A stretch of 64,000 nucleotides of DNA from Arthrobacter sp. APC 3897 (GTDB lineage Bacteria > Actinomycetota > Actinomycetes > Actinomycetales > Micrococcaceae), in contig NZ_JASDDG010000010.1 of the NCBI RefSeq assembly GCF_030407495.1, positions 1-64,000 on the forward strand, read 5' to 3'. A program made the position numbers and the translations under genes. The first letter of the stretch is position 1. Every line of letters starts with the position of its first letter. Under the pieces are notes generated by a model. The model saw nothing but the letters and a program-made list of their open reading frames with translations. It searched no databases and had not been told where the DNA came from. Positions 9,765 to 18,830 of the stretch are shown here, in pieces.

Positions 9765-10043
9765 ACCGGATCTGGAAGCCCTGAATGGCCGGCACCTGCT
9801 CAAGAGAAGGCTGTCGGGATGTGAAAGCCACACAACCGCTCCTTCAGCGGCATCCCGTACGGCCACACCGTCAGGAAGCTCCCAAGGAAGTCCTCAGGGC
9901 AACTGAAACGGTGAGGTCCGGGAAGCCCTCAAGACCGCTCGAAGAGTGAGGCAAGGCATGCCCTTGAGGTCAAACCAAAAACGGCCAGGGACGGGAAACC
10001 CACAATCCGAGCAGGATTTGCACGGACTTGCGAGAATGGGGGT

Positions 10044-11216
10044 GTGACTGTTTCATCCCCAGAACTCAAGCTCGAGCTGCCCCCGCTGCAGCTGGGACCC
10101 ATCACCGTGGACACGCCGGTGATCCTGGCGCCCATGGCCGGCATTACCAACAAGGCGTTCCGGCGGCTCTGCCGCGAATACGGCGGCGGTCTGTACGTCT
10201 CCGAAATGGTCACCTCGCGTGCCCTCGTGGAGCGCTCGCCGGAATCCCTGCGCATCATTGAGCACGACGAAGACGAAAAGGTCCGCTCCGTCCAGCTGTA
10301 CGGCGTGGACCCGGTGACCGTCGGTGCCGCCATCCGCATCTTGGTGGAGGAAGACCGGGCGGACCACATTGACCTGAACTTCGGCTGCCCCGTACCCAAG
10401 GTCACCCGCAAGGGCGGCGGATCGGCCCTGCCCTGGAAGCTGGACCTGTTCACCGCCATCGTGCAAACCGCGGTGAAGGAAGCCTCCAAGGCCAACATCC
10501 CGCTCACCATCAAGATGCGCAAGGGTATCGACGAGGACCACCTGACCTTCCTCGAGGCCGGCCGCATCGCCCGGGATTCCGGTGTTGCCGCCGTTGCCCT
10601 CCACGGCCGCACGGCGTCGCAGTTCTACTCCGGCAAGGCTGACTGGAACGCCATTGCCGAGCTGCGCGAGGCCCTGCCGGACGTGCCGGTGCTCGGCAAC
10701 GGGGACATCTGGTCCGCCGAGGACGCCATCGCCATGGTGCGCCAGACCGGCGTCGACGGCGTCGTTATAGGCCGCGGCTGCCAGGGCCGGCCGTGGCTCT
10801 TCGGCGACCTGCAGGCAGCCTTCGAGGGCAGCGAAACCCGCCACCGCCCGGGCCTGAAGGAAGTCTCCGAGAGCGTCTACCGGCACGCCGAACTGCTGGT
10901 GGAAACCTTCGGCGGGGAAATGATGGCCCTGCGCGACATCCGCAAGCACATGGCCTGGTACTTCAAGGGTTACGTAGTGGGCGGAGACCTCCGTGCGCAG
11001 CTGGCCACCGTGCCAACGCTGGCCGTGCTGCGCGAACTGCTGGACCAGCTGGACCCCGAGGCCCCGTATCCCGGCGTTGACGCAGAAGGCCCGCGCGGCC
11101 GTGCGGGCTCACCCAAAAAGACAGCGCTGCCGGAAAACTGGCTGGAATCGCGGGAGCTCAACGCCGCGCAAAAGTCGATCATTTCCGCAGCTGAACTCAA
11201 CATCTCAGGCGGCTAA
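10044..11216 (+). CDS. dusB: tRNA-dihydrouridine synthase, DusB type
   Basis: 390 residues. It reduces specific uridines in the tRNA D-loop using FMN and NADPH. Visible: the FMN-binding N-terminus (VILAPMAGITNKAFRRL), the catalytic Cys115 within LNFGCPVPKVTRKGGGSAL, TIKMRKG, ALHGRTASQFYSGKADW and the GNGDIWS and GVVIGRGCQGRPWLF blocks of the TIM barrel, then a helical C-terminal tRNA-binding domain. GTG start at 10044 with GAGAAT six bases upstream, consistent with a leaderless mRNA. Seven bases separate it from the following dNTPase gene, so the two probably form an operon. Confidence 0.93.
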   Translation: MTVSSPELKLELPPLQLGPITVDTPVILAPMAGITNKAFRRLCREYGGGLYVSEMVTSRALVERSPESLRIIEHDEDEKVRSVQLYGVDPVTVGAAIRILVEEDRADHIDLNFGCPVPKVTRKGGGSALPWKLDLFTAIVQTAVKEASKANIPLTIKMRKGIDEDHLTFLEAGRIARDSGVAAVALHGRTASQFYSGKADWNAIAELREALPDVPVLGNGDIWSAEDAIAMVRQTGVDGVVIGRGCQGRPWLFGDLQAAFEGSETRHRPGLKEVSESVYRHAELLVETFGGEMMALRDIRKHMAWYFKGYVVGGDLRAQLATVPTLAVLRELLDQLDPEAPYPGVDAEGPRGRAGSPKKTALPENWLESRELNAAQKSIISAAELNISGG

Positions 11217-11222
11217 ACACCC

Positions 11223-12506
11223 ATGACCTTTCCGCAGGCTTTCCAAACCGCAGGCTATACCGATGTTGACCTTGCACGCTGGGTCACCGAGCCTGCCAAG
11301 AACACCAACCGCACCCAGTTTGGCCGGGACCGTGCCCGGGTGCTGCACTCCTCGGCGCTGCGCCGGCTCGGGGCCAAAACCCAGGTGGTTGCTCCGGACA
11401 CGGATGACTTTGTCCGCACCCGCCTGACACACTCCCTGGAAGTGGCCCAGGTGGGCCGCGAACTGGGCAATGCGCTGGGATGTGATCCCGACGTCGTCGA
11501 CGCCGCCTGCCTGTCCCATGACCTGGGGCACCCGCCGTTCGGCCACAACGGGGAAACCGCGCTGAACGACATTGCGCACGCCATCGGCGGGTTCGAGGGC
11601 AACGCGCAGACCCTGCGCCTGCTGACCCGGTTGGAACCCAAAATCATTGCACCCGACGGCAGCCCGGCCGGCCTGAACCTGACCCGCGCCTCCCTGGACG
11701 CCGCGTGCAAATACCCGTGGTCCATTGCCGACGCTCCGCTGGTCAACGGGCACCGGACCACCAAGTTCGGTGTCTATGAAGACGATTTGCCCGTCTTCAC
11801 CTGGCTGCGCGACGGTGCCCCCGCCGGCCGCTCCTGCCTCGAGGCGCAGGTCATGGACCTGGCCGATGACATTTCCTACTCCGTGCATGACGTCGAGGAT
11901 GCCATTGTGGCCGGCCATGTGCAGCTCAAATGGCTGGACAACCCGGACCAGCGCGCCCGGGTGATCGGATACACCCAGCAGTGGTACCTGCCCGGCACCG
12001 ACGGAGCCGCGATCGACGAGGCCCTCAAACGATTGGAAGCCGAGTCGGTGTGGGTCCGGGAGTCGGACGGCAGCCGCAAGTCCATGGCCGCACTCAAGGA
12101 CATGACCAGCCAGCTGATCGGCCGGTTCTGCAACAGCGCCCTGGAAGCCACCCGCGGCATCTACGGCACCGATCCGCTGACCCGCTACAACGCCGAAATG
12201 GTGGTTCCCGAGGACACCAAGCTCGAGATCGCGGTCATGAAGGGCCTGGCCACTACCTTCGTGATGACCACTGATCAGCGGCAGCCGCTGTATGAGCGGC
12301 AGCGCGAAATCCTCACCGCCCTGGTGGCACAGCTGGCCGCCACGGGGGACCGGCACCTGGACCCCATGTTCGCTGCGGACTGGCGGGAAGCGGCCGACGA
12401 CGGGGCCCGGCTGCGCGTGGTCGTGGATCAGGTCGCCTCACTCACCGACGGGTCCGCGCTTGCCCTGCACGAGCGGCTGGTGGGCCCGGTTCCGGCACTC
12501 TGGTAA
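11223..12506 (+). CDS. dgt: Deoxyguanosinetriphosphate triphosphohydrolase-like dNTPase (HD domain)
   Basis: 427 residues. Such enzymes hydrolyse dNTPs to deoxynucleoside and triphosphate and affect dNTP pool balance. The HD-domain metal ligands are visible: His70 in TRLTHSLEVAQ, His99-Asp100 in CLSHDLGHPPFGHNGE, and a later Asp in VMDLADDISYSVHDVEDA. The N-terminal NRTQFGRDRARVLHSSALRRLGAKTQV is the family signature. It lies directly downstream of dusB, as in many actinobacteria. Its exact substrate preference cannot be read from sequence. Confidence 0.9.
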   Translation: MTFPQAFQTAGYTDVDLARWVTEPAKNTNRTQFGRDRARVLHSSALRRLGAKTQVVAPDTDDFVRTRLTHSLEVAQVGRELGNALGCDPDVVDAACLSHDLGHPPFGHNGETALNDIAHAIGGFEGNAQTLRLLTRLEPKIIAPDGSPAGLNLTRASLDAACKYPWSIADAPLVNGHRTTKFGVYEDDLPVFTWLRDGAPAGRSCLEAQVMDLADDISYSVHDVEDAIVAGHVQLKWLDNPDQRARVIGYTQQWYLPGTDGAAIDEALKRLEAESVWVRESDGSRKSMAALKDMTSQLIGRFCNSALEATRGIYGTDPLTRYNAEMVVPEDTKLEIAVMKGLATTFVMTTDQRQPLYERQREILTALVAQLAATGDRHLDPMFAADWREAADDGARLRVVVDQVASLTDGSALALHERLVGPVPALW

Positions 12507-12661
12507 GAACATGCGGTTGTCTGGATGAAAAAAGCCCGGTGACTCTGGCGGGGCCCGGAGTGTCTCGTTAGTGTTTCGGCTCTGAGGTGTAACATCCACC
12601 CCTTCGGTTACCACTGGCCGCAGGAGCACCTCTTCCGGACAACTCTCACGGGGGACTCTTC

Positions 12662-15600
12662 ATGAGCGACCAGCCACATTTCAACGTCCGCCGCCGCCGC
12701 GGGTGGCCTCCGCAGCCTTCCCGGAGCCGCAGCCGGTGGGGCATCCTGCTGGCCGCCCTGCTCTCCCTGATGTTCTTCGTCCCGATGGCGGGCCCGGCGA
12801 ACGCCACACCGGATGGTCCGGTACGAGACTCCCCCCCAACCGAGGTGACGGACATCACCATCAGCTCAACGGGCGAAGGACGATCTGTCACCGGCGCCCT
12901 GCCCCCGTTGGGAACCGACTGGCCGATCACGGAATACCCCACCGCAATCCCTTCAACCTACGAGCGGGAGGACGTGGACTTCGCCGGCATCATCAATACC
13001 CAAGATGTCACGGGTGAAAACACTGCACAGATGTACTGCATTGATCTGCGGACGGAAACCCGGGTGGGGATCGGGTACACGAACGGGACATGGGATGAAT
13101 CCAATGTGCCGAACATCGGGTACGTGGAAAGGATCCTGAACACGTATTACCCCGCTACGAATGCTCCTGAGAACCTGGATATCAATGGGAAGGCTGCCGC
13201 CGTGCAGGCGGCAATCTGGTTCTTTACAGACGGTTTTGTCGTAAACCCGCAGCATCCGCTCTACTCTGCCGTATCCAGCATTGTGGCCGCGACTATTGCC
13301 GACGGGCCTCTGCCCGAACCGGCGGTCCCCAATGTCACCATCACCCCCGTCAGCGCTGAAGGCCCCGTCAACGGCGTTGCCGGACCGTACACGGTGGCCG
13401 CAGAAAACGCTGCTGAGGTGACTCTCATCGTGGATGACGGCTTCAGTCTCTATGCTGATGCCGCAGGAACCGTTCCGCTTCCGGAGACTGTTCCCAGCGG
13501 TACGCAGGTCTGGGTTCGCAGCGACTCGGGAAGCACCGGGCCCGCCGAACTCACCGCGCGGGCCGCAGTGACAGTGCCCACAGGAAACGTGTTCCTCTAC
13601 GACGGAAACACCCCGGGCACAGCCGCCGCCCAAAAGCTCATCCTGGCCGACACGCAGGTTCTCAGTGCCAACGCCACGGCATCGGCCGAATTCTTCGAAA
13701 CAGGTTCCCTCCAGGTCACCAAGACCATCGCCGGTGCCGCTGCCGGCAGCCAAGGTGATGTGGTCATCAACATTGACTGCGGCCCGGACTATCAGTTCAC
13801 CTTTACTGTGCCTGCCGGAAGCACCGGATCCTTGACCTCCGAGACGTTCACTGACATCCCGGTGGATACGGTCTGCACCATCACCGAGCCAACCAACGGT
13901 TCCAGCACCAGCGTCTCGGTCCTCACGGACCTGCCGGGGCCCCAGACCATTACATCGGGAGACACGGTCACGGCGACCGTGACTGACACCTACACCTTTA
14001 CTCCCGGAACCCTGGCAGTCCGCAAGATCGTGACCGGAACTGCTGCAGGAGCCCAGGGCGAAGTGCAGATCTCCGTAGTGTGCACGTCCGAGGGCAGCAC
14101 CGTCCTGGACACCACCGTGACCATTGCCGCCGGTGAGACAGAGCCGGAAGCTTCGGAGTTCCCCGGCCTCGCCGCAGGCACGGAGTGCACGGTGACGGAG
14201 TCCGTGAACGGTGAAACAGAAGCAGTCAGCGTCACTGTCACGGGGGAGGGCACAGTTACTGTCCCCGCAGGCGGCAGTGTGGAAGCCGCCATCACCGATA
14301 CCTACGAGTTCCGTCCCGGAACCTTCGCGGTCCGCAAGGACATCGCCGGGGACGGCGCCGGACGCCAGAGTGAAGTGGTCCTGACGGTTACCTGCACCTC
14401 CGGCCTCAGCGACACCATCACCATTCCTGCGGGGACCACTGAACCGACCACCGAGGAATATGAGAACCTGCCGGCGGGAACCAGCTGCACGGTCACGGAA
14501 ACCACGGACGGAACCAACGCTGAGGTCAGCGTTACCACAGTGATCGATCCCGCCGGAGGAACCATCACCATACCGGCGGGCGACGGCGTGGAAGTGACTG
14601 TCACGGACACTTACACGGTCAATCCCGGCGCGCTCACCCTGAACAAGGTGATTGCCGGCGCTTCCGCGGGGCAGCAGGGCCAGGTGGAGGTTCTCGTGAC
14701 CTGCACCCTGAACGGCGCCACCACCCTGGAGCAGACCGTCACCATTGATGCGCAGGCCACCGGCACCATCGCCACCCCCATTGCCGGCATTCCGGAAGGC
14801 AGCACCTGCGCCGTCACGGAACCCGTCACCGGAGAGACCGAGACCATCGAGGTCTCCGTTGACCTGCCCACCGCCGTCGTCATTGCTGCAGGAGCCACGG
14901 CAACTGCAACGGTGACTAACACCTACACGCTGAGGCCCGGCATATTCGTAGCCACCAAGGTGATCACGGGCGAAGCAGCCGGCCAACAGGACACGATCCA
15001 GGTCCGTGTCATCTGCACCTCGGACGGGGTTACGGTGCTGGACGAGGTATTCCAGGCGCCTGCCGGAGCCACCGGACAGAGCTCGGGCCGGTACACCAAC
15101 ATCCCGGCCGGAGCGTCCTGCGACGTCACGGAGCCGCAAACCGGCGAAACCGACTCGGTCCTGGTGGAAACCATCCTGCCTGACCCGGTGACAATTCTTG
15201 CCGGCGAGACTGTTGAATCCACTCTGACCAACACCTATACCTTCGCTCCGGGGACCTTGACGGTCACAAAGACCATCGACGGGGCGGCTGCACTTGAGCA
15301 TGGAGAGATTGTCCTGCTGGTCCAGTGCGGTCCGGACGGATCGGTGCTGAATGAGACGGTGACGATAGCGGCGGGCACGGTTGTTCCGGAGCCGGCAGTC
15401 TTCGATGATCTCCCTGCCGATACGGAGTGCACGGTCACGGAGCCGACAACAGGGGCTACGGAGACGGTGCAGGTCAGTACGGTCCTCCCGGAGACGGTGA
15501 CCATTCCGGCAGGCGACGGGACCGAAGCTACGGTAACCAACACCTACACCTTGGCTCCCGGGTCCCTGGCGGTTACGAAGTCCATTGCCGGTGAGGCGGC

Positions 15601-16378
15601 AGGGCAGCAGGGTGAGGTAGTCCTGCAGGTTCTGTGCGGTCCGGACGGGTCAGTGCTCAACGAGACGGTGACCATTCCGGCAGGGACGCAGGAAGACGTG
15701 AGCACCACGTTTGAGGATCTTCCGGCCGGGACTGAATGTGCGGTCTCCGAACCTGTCAGCGGGGCCACCACCGAGGTTTCCGTGGCCACCGATCTGCCGG
15801 ATCCGGTGACGGTTCCGGCTGGCGGATCCGTTGCGGCCACGGTCACTAACACCTACTCGTTCACGCCGGGAACCCTGGTGGTCACCAAGGTCATCACCGG
15901 TGACGCGGCGGGCGCGCAGGGCGAGGTTGTCCTGCGGGTGCGGTGCGGTCCGGACGGCACGATTCTGGACGAAACGGTGAGCATCCCGTCCGGTACCACC
16001 GGAAATGTCAGCACCGGGTTCGAGGGCCTGCCCACCGGCACCGAGTGCACGGTCACCGAGCCTGCCGGCGGAGGAACCAGCGCGGTGACCGTGGCGGCGG
16101 AGCTTCCGGAGCCGGTTGTCGTTCCTGCCGGAGGCGGGGTTGAGGCAACTGTCATCAACACCTACAGCCCGGTGATCGCTCCGACGCCGAAACCGACCCC
16201 TGCTCCGACCCCGGCTCCGGTGAAGCCGACCCGGCCGGACCTGCCCTCCACCGGTGCCAACGGAACCCTCGGCTTCCTCTCCGCAGGGGCCGGACTGCTC
16301 CTCGCGGGCGGCCTCGCCCTGGCGGCCAGCCGCCGCAGGTCCAACCGTGCGGAGGACAACGGTATGGATCAGCAATAG
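12662..16378 (+). CDS. LPxTG-anchored thioester-domain surface protein with eight DUF5979-like repeats
   Basis: 1238 residues. Order of parts: signal peptide with cleavage near residue 48 (PANA|TPD); thioester domain (~60-215) with MYCIDL (Cys126) and VQAAIWFF (Gln182), the Cys and Gln that form an internal thioester in streptococcal adhesins such as Cpa and SfbI; a linker domain to about 340; eight ~103-residue repeats (~346-1165), each opening with P-G-T-L-V-K-I-G-like text and closing with VTDTYTF-like text; a Thr/Pro stalk; and the sorting signal LPSTG (1194-1198), a hydrophobic helix and an Arg-rich tail. It is probably displayed on the wall by a housekeeping sortase and binds a surface covalently. 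SD GGGGGA precedes the ATG. No sortase or pilin gene is nearby. Confidence 0.88.
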   Translation: MSDQPHFNVRRRRGWPPQPSRSRSRWGILLAALLSLMFFVPMAGPANATPDGPVRDSPPTEVTDITISSTGEGRSVTGALPPLGTDWPITEYPTAIPSTYEREDVDFAGIINTQDVTGENTAQMYCIDLRTETRVGIGYTNGTWDESNVPNIGYVERILNTYYPATNAPENLDINGKAAAVQAAIWFFTDGFVVNPQHPLYSAVSSIVAATIADGPLPEPAVPNVTITPVSAEGPVNGVAGPYTVAAENAAEVTLIVDDGFSLYADAAGTVPLPETVPSGTQVWVRSDSGSTGPAELTARAAVTVPTGNVFLYDGNTPGTAAAQKLILADTQVLSANATASAEFFETGSLQVTKTIAGAAAGSQGDVVINIDCGPDYQFTFTVPAGSTGSLTSETFTDIPVDTVCTITEPTNGSSTSVSVLTDLPGPQTITSGDTVTATVTDTYTFTPGTLAVRKIVTGTAAGAQGEVQISVVCTSEGSTVLDTTVTIAAGETEPEASEFPGLAAGTECTVTESVNGETEAVSVTVTGEGTVTVPAGGSVEAAITDTYEFRPGTFAVRKDIAGDGAGRQSEVVLTVTCTSGLSDTITIPAGTTEPTTEEYENLPAGTSCTVTETTDGTNAEVSVTTVIDPAGGTITIPAGDGVEVTVTDTYTVNPGALTLNKVIAGASAGQQGQVEVLVTCTLNGATTLEQTVTIDAQATGTIATPIAGIPEGSTCAVTEPVTGETETIEVSVDLPTAVVIAAGATATATVTNTYTLRPGIFVATKVITGEAAGQQDTIQVRVICTSDGVTVLDEVFQAPAGATGQSSGRYTNIPAGASCDVTEPQTGETDSVLVETILPDPVTILAGETVESTLTNTYTFAPGTLTVTKTIDGAAALEHGEIVLLVQCGPDGSVLNETVTIAAGTVVPEPAVFDDLPADTECTVTEPTTGATETVQVSTVLPETVTIPAGDGTEATVTNTYTLAPGSLAVTKSIAGEAAGQQGEVVLQVLCGPDGSVLNETVTIPAGTQEDVSTTFEDLPAGTECAVSEPVSGATTEVSVATDLPDPVTVPAGGSVAATVTNTYSFTPGTLVVTKVITGDAAGAQGEVVLRVRCGPDGTILDETVSIPSGTTGNVSTGFEGLPTGTECTVTEPAGGGTSAVTVAAELPEPVVVPAGGGVEATVINTYSPVIAPTPKPTPAPTPAPVKPTRPDLPSTGANGTLGFLSAGAGLLLAGGLALAASRRRSNRAEDNGMDQQ
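13682..16161 (+). repeat. Array of eight ~309-bp coding repeats
   Basis: Within the surface-protein gene, units of 309-312 bases follow each other: approximately 13682-13989, 13990-14301, 14302-14610, 14611-14922, 14923-15234, 15235-15543, 15544-15852 and 15853-16161. Units six and seven (15235-15852) are the most alike at DNA level, sharing runs around GTGCGGTCCGGACGG, so the copy number may vary between strains. The minus strand is also open across each unit, which is a composition effect. Confidence 0.8.
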
Positions 16379-16403
16379 ACCGGAGTAGTTATCCGGACAG
16401 GTC

Positions 16404-16444
16404 AAGGGGATCCCGCGCAGCCGCCGGCTGCGCGGGATCCCCTT
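16404..16444 (+). terminator. Strong hairpin terminator after the surface protein gene
   Basis: AAGGGGATCCCGCGCAGCC pairs with its complement ending at 16444, a stem of about 19 bases with a 3-4 base loop, 25 bases after the stop codon. It ends in CTT rather than a T run. Just downstream (16445-16493) is a short run of imperfect TGTTCGGCGGC direct repeats. Confidence 0.8.
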
Positions 16445-16595
16445 GTTCGGCTGTTCGGCGGCGTTTGTTCGGCAGCGTTTGTTCGGCGGCAGGGACAGCG
16501 GAGGGGGTGGAGTGCGAGGGGCTCGCCCGCTGCTGCCGGGCGTGCCGCGCCTCACCCCGGGGCTACGGGCAGAGCAGGAAGAATAGACTGGGGTC

Positions 16596-18602
16596 ATGGC
16601 CGGCCTGATTAAACGCGAAGACATTGACGAAGTACGCTCCCGCACCGACATCAAGGCCGTGATTGACGGCTACGTCACCCTCAAGTCCGCCGGCATCGGC
16701 TCCTACAAGGGGTTGTGCCCTTTCCATGACGAGCGCTCGCCGTCCTTCCACGTCCGGCCGCAGGTGGGCACCTACCACTGCTTTGGCTGCGGGGAGAGCG
16801 GCGACGTCATCTCCTTTGTCCAGAAGATGGACCACGGCACCTTTTCGGAGACGGTGGAGAAGCTCGCCGCCCGGCTCGGGTACGAGCTGCGCTATGAAGA
16901 CGGCGGCACCGGCCCGCGCCGCGAGGATGTCGGCAAGCGCCAGCGCCTGCTGGACGCCCACAAGATTGCCGCTGAGTTTTTCGCCGCGCAGCTGCGGACT
17001 CCGGGCGCCCAGGCCGCCCGCGATTTCCTTCAGGAACGCGGCTTCGACCCCGCAGCCGCGGCCCACTTCGGCGTCGGCTATGCACAGCAGGGCTGGGACA
17101 CGCTCCTCAAGCACCTCACCGCGAAGGGGTTCACCCGCGAGGAGCTGGCAGGCACCGGCATGTTCTCCACCGGTTCGGACGCCTCCCGCTTCTATGACCG
17201 CTTCCGCGGCCGCCTCATCTGGCCCATCCGGGACCTGACCGGAGCCGTGATCGGGTTCGGCGCCCGCAAGCTCTACGAGGATGACCAGGGACCCAAGTAC
17301 CTGAACACCCCCGAAACCGCGCTCTACAAGAAATCCCAGGTCCTCTACGGCATCGACCTGGCCAAACGCTCCATCGCCAAGGACCGGCAGATCGTCGTCG
17401 TCGAAGGCTATACGGACGTCATGGCCTGCCACCTTGCGGGCATCACCACCGCCGTCGCCACCTGCGGCACCGCCTTCGGGGAGGATCACGTCAAGATTGC
17501 CCGCCGGCTGCTGTCCGACGACGGCTCCGGGGGAGAGGTGATCTTCACCTTCGACGGCGATGCCGCAGGCCAGAAAGCCGCCCTGCGGGCCTTCGACCTG
17601 GACCAGCGTTTCACAGCACAGACCTATGTTGCCGTGGACCCGGAGGGCATGGACCCGTGTGACATCCGGCAAAAGCACGGGGACACCGCCGTGGCAGAGC
17701 TCATCCGCTCCCGGCGTCCGTTGTTTGAGTTTTCGATCCGCTCGACGCTGCGCAAATTCGACCTCAACACTGTCGAGGGCCGGGTTCAGGCGCTGCGCGC
17801 CGCGGCACCGGTGGTGGCGGAAATCCGCGATCCAGCCATGCGCCCGGCCTATGCCCGCGAGCTCGCAGGCTGGCTGGGCACCGACGTCGACGACGTGACC
17901 CGCGCCGTGTCCTCCGCAGCCAAGCGGCTGCGGGAAGGCGGTGTGCACAGCAAAACCGCTCCGTCTTCCGGGCACGACGACGCCCGCGGCTCCCAGCACG
18001 AGTCCCGGGACCGCCGGGGCCAGCAGCAGGACCGGCAGGGGAACCGCCCGGGTTACCAACAGGCCCGGGACAACGGCGGCGGTTACCGCCAGGCCGTGCC
18101 GGAACCGGTCCTGGAACAGCCGGCCTTCTCCCGCCCGGACCCCCGGGATCCGGCGGCCCGGATGGAGCGTCAGGCACTGGAAGTTGCCCTGCAGCAGCCC
18201 GGGTTGCTGGATGAGGGGCAGTGGGAACGCTTCAAAGCGGCCCGCTTCTCCGTGCCGGCGTACCTGGCGGTGCACAACGCCATTATCGCCGCCGGGCACG
18301 CAGGCACGGCTCCGGCACAGTGGGTGGAACAGGTTCGCCAGGAACTGCCGGACACCCTGCGGGACATCGTCAGCGAGCTGGCGGTCACTCCGCTGCATGC
18401 CCGTGACAATGACGCCCTTCAGCGGTACTGCCGGGATATCCTCAACCGTCTCTTCGAACTGCAGGTGACACATCTGAAGGCCGAGAAACTGGGCCAGCTG
18501 CAGCGGCTGGATCCGTCGGCGGATCCGGCGCTGTTCCAGCAGCTGAACCGGGAGCTGATGGAGCTGGAAATGCAGCGCAGGGCGTTGCGGGGAGACCAGT
18601 AG
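16596..18602 (+). CDS. dnaG: DNA primase
   Basis: 668 residues. It makes RNA primers for lagging-strand synthesis and interacts with the replicative helicase. The N-terminal zinc ribbon is complete (Cys41, His44, Cys62, Cys65). The central Toprim core shows VVVEGYTDVMA (Glu270) and FTFDGDAAG (Asp320, Asp322). The C-terminal helicase-binding domain is preceded by a Gln/Arg/Gly-rich linker (~455-510). ATG at 16596 has TAGACT about eight bases upstream and little Shine-Dalgarno, suggesting a leaderless message. It is monocistronic, between the surface-protein terminator and tRNA-Asn. Confidence 0.96.
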   Translation: MAGLIKREDIDEVRSRTDIKAVIDGYVTLKSAGIGSYKGLCPFHDERSPSFHVRPQVGTYHCFGCGESGDVISFVQKMDHGTFSETVEKLAARLGYELRYEDGGTGPRREDVGKRQRLLDAHKIAAEFFAAQLRTPGAQAARDFLQERGFDPAAAAHFGVGYAQQGWDTLLKHLTAKGFTREELAGTGMFSTGSDASRFYDRFRGRLIWPIRDLTGAVIGFGARKLYEDDQGPKYLNTPETALYKKSQVLYGIDLAKRSIAKDRQIVVVEGYTDVMACHLAGITTAVATCGTAFGEDHVKIARRLLSDDGSGGEVIFTFDGDAAGQKAALRAFDLDQRFTAQTYVAVDPEGMDPCDIRQKHGDTAVAELIRSRRPLFEFSIRSTLRKFDLNTVEGRVQALRAAAPVVAEIRDPAMRPAYARELAGWLGTDVDDVTRAVSSAAKRLREGGVHSKTAPSSGHDDARGSQHESRDRRGQQQDRQGNRPGYQQARDNGGGYRQAVPEPVLEQPAFSRPDPRDPAARMERQALEVALQQPGLLDEGQWERFKAARFSVPAYLAVHNAIIAAGHAGTAPAQWVEQVRQELPDTLRDIVSELAVTPLHARDNDALQRYCRDILNRLFELQVTHLKAEKLGQLQRLDPSADPALFQQLNRELMELEMQRRALRGDQ

Positions 18603-18636
18603 GAGCCGGCGGCAGGCGCCGATTTCGCTTCCCCGC

Positions 18637-18742
18637 AAAACCTCTGTAGAGTAGTACTCGCGCTTTCCTCCGTAGCTCAATTGGCAGAGCATTCGACTGT
18701 TAATCGAAGGGTTACTGGTTCAAGTCCAGTCGGAGGAGCAAA
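18637..18742. repeat. 106-bp direct repeat containing tRNA-Asn, copy 1
   Basis: This block, comprising the -10 region (TAGAGT at 18647-18652) and the whole tRNA-Asn gene, matches 22706-22811 with only a few mismatches, all in the promoter part. The two copies are 4069 bases apart and in the same orientation, enclosing the xylanase gene. Identity stops just after the tRNA 3' end. Confidence 0.85.
18666..18738 (+). tRNA. tRNA-Asn (GUU), copy 1
   Basis: 73 bases with a seven-pair acceptor stem TCCTCCG/CGGAGGA, discriminator G, anticodon loop CTGTTAA with anticodon GTT, and T loop TTCAAGT. CCA is not encoded (GCA follows). A -10-like TAGAGT lies 14 bases upstream. Identical to the copy at 22735. 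Confidence 0.97.
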
Positions 18743-18744
18743 TG

Positions 18745-18787
18745 AATGAGGCCCTGACCGGGTGTGCCGGTCAGGGCCTCATTTTTT
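18745..18787 (+). terminator. Rho-independent terminator after tRNA-Asn copy 1
   Basis: A 17-base perfect stem (18745-18761 with 18767-18783), a five-base loop and a run of six T from 18782. It also lies just beyond the 3' end of the convergent xylanase gene and may serve both directions. Confidence 0.92.
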
Positions 18788-18830
18788 CTGGGTTACCGGG
18801 AGTCCTGCGAATCGAACTTCAGGCCGGGGG

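Larger units (their letters stand above)
9489..10043. other. Long intergenic region with operators and a dispersed repeat
   Basis: This 555-base gap between the divergent ABC/YhgE operon and dusB carries the operators at 9548-9577 and the ~100-base repeat at 9665-9764. From 9770 to 10020 I see no conserved coding frame and no convincing RNA structure. Just before dusB, GAGAAT at 10032-10037 lies six bases before the GTG and could be the -10 of a leaderless transcript. Confidence 0.6.

Noticed and set aside
12953-15301. 782-codon antisense frame in the thioester-protein gene
   Set aside because: Low-complexity Gly/Asp/Arg text opposite a convincing secreted protein; no start context.
13682-16359. 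Series of antisense open frames of about 102 codons across the surface-protein repeats
   Set aside because: They recur at the repeat period and read as composition shadows of the sense repeats (Val/Pro/Ser/Thr-rich); no ribosome-binding site or family similarity.
16445-16493. GTTTGTTCGGC direct repeats as a CRISPR or origin iteron array
   Set aside because: Only two to three imperfect short copies without unique spacers; dnaA boxes are absent.
16563-18692. 709-codon antisense frame across dnaG
   Set aside because: Complement of a well-conserved primase; long antisense frames are expected at this base composition.
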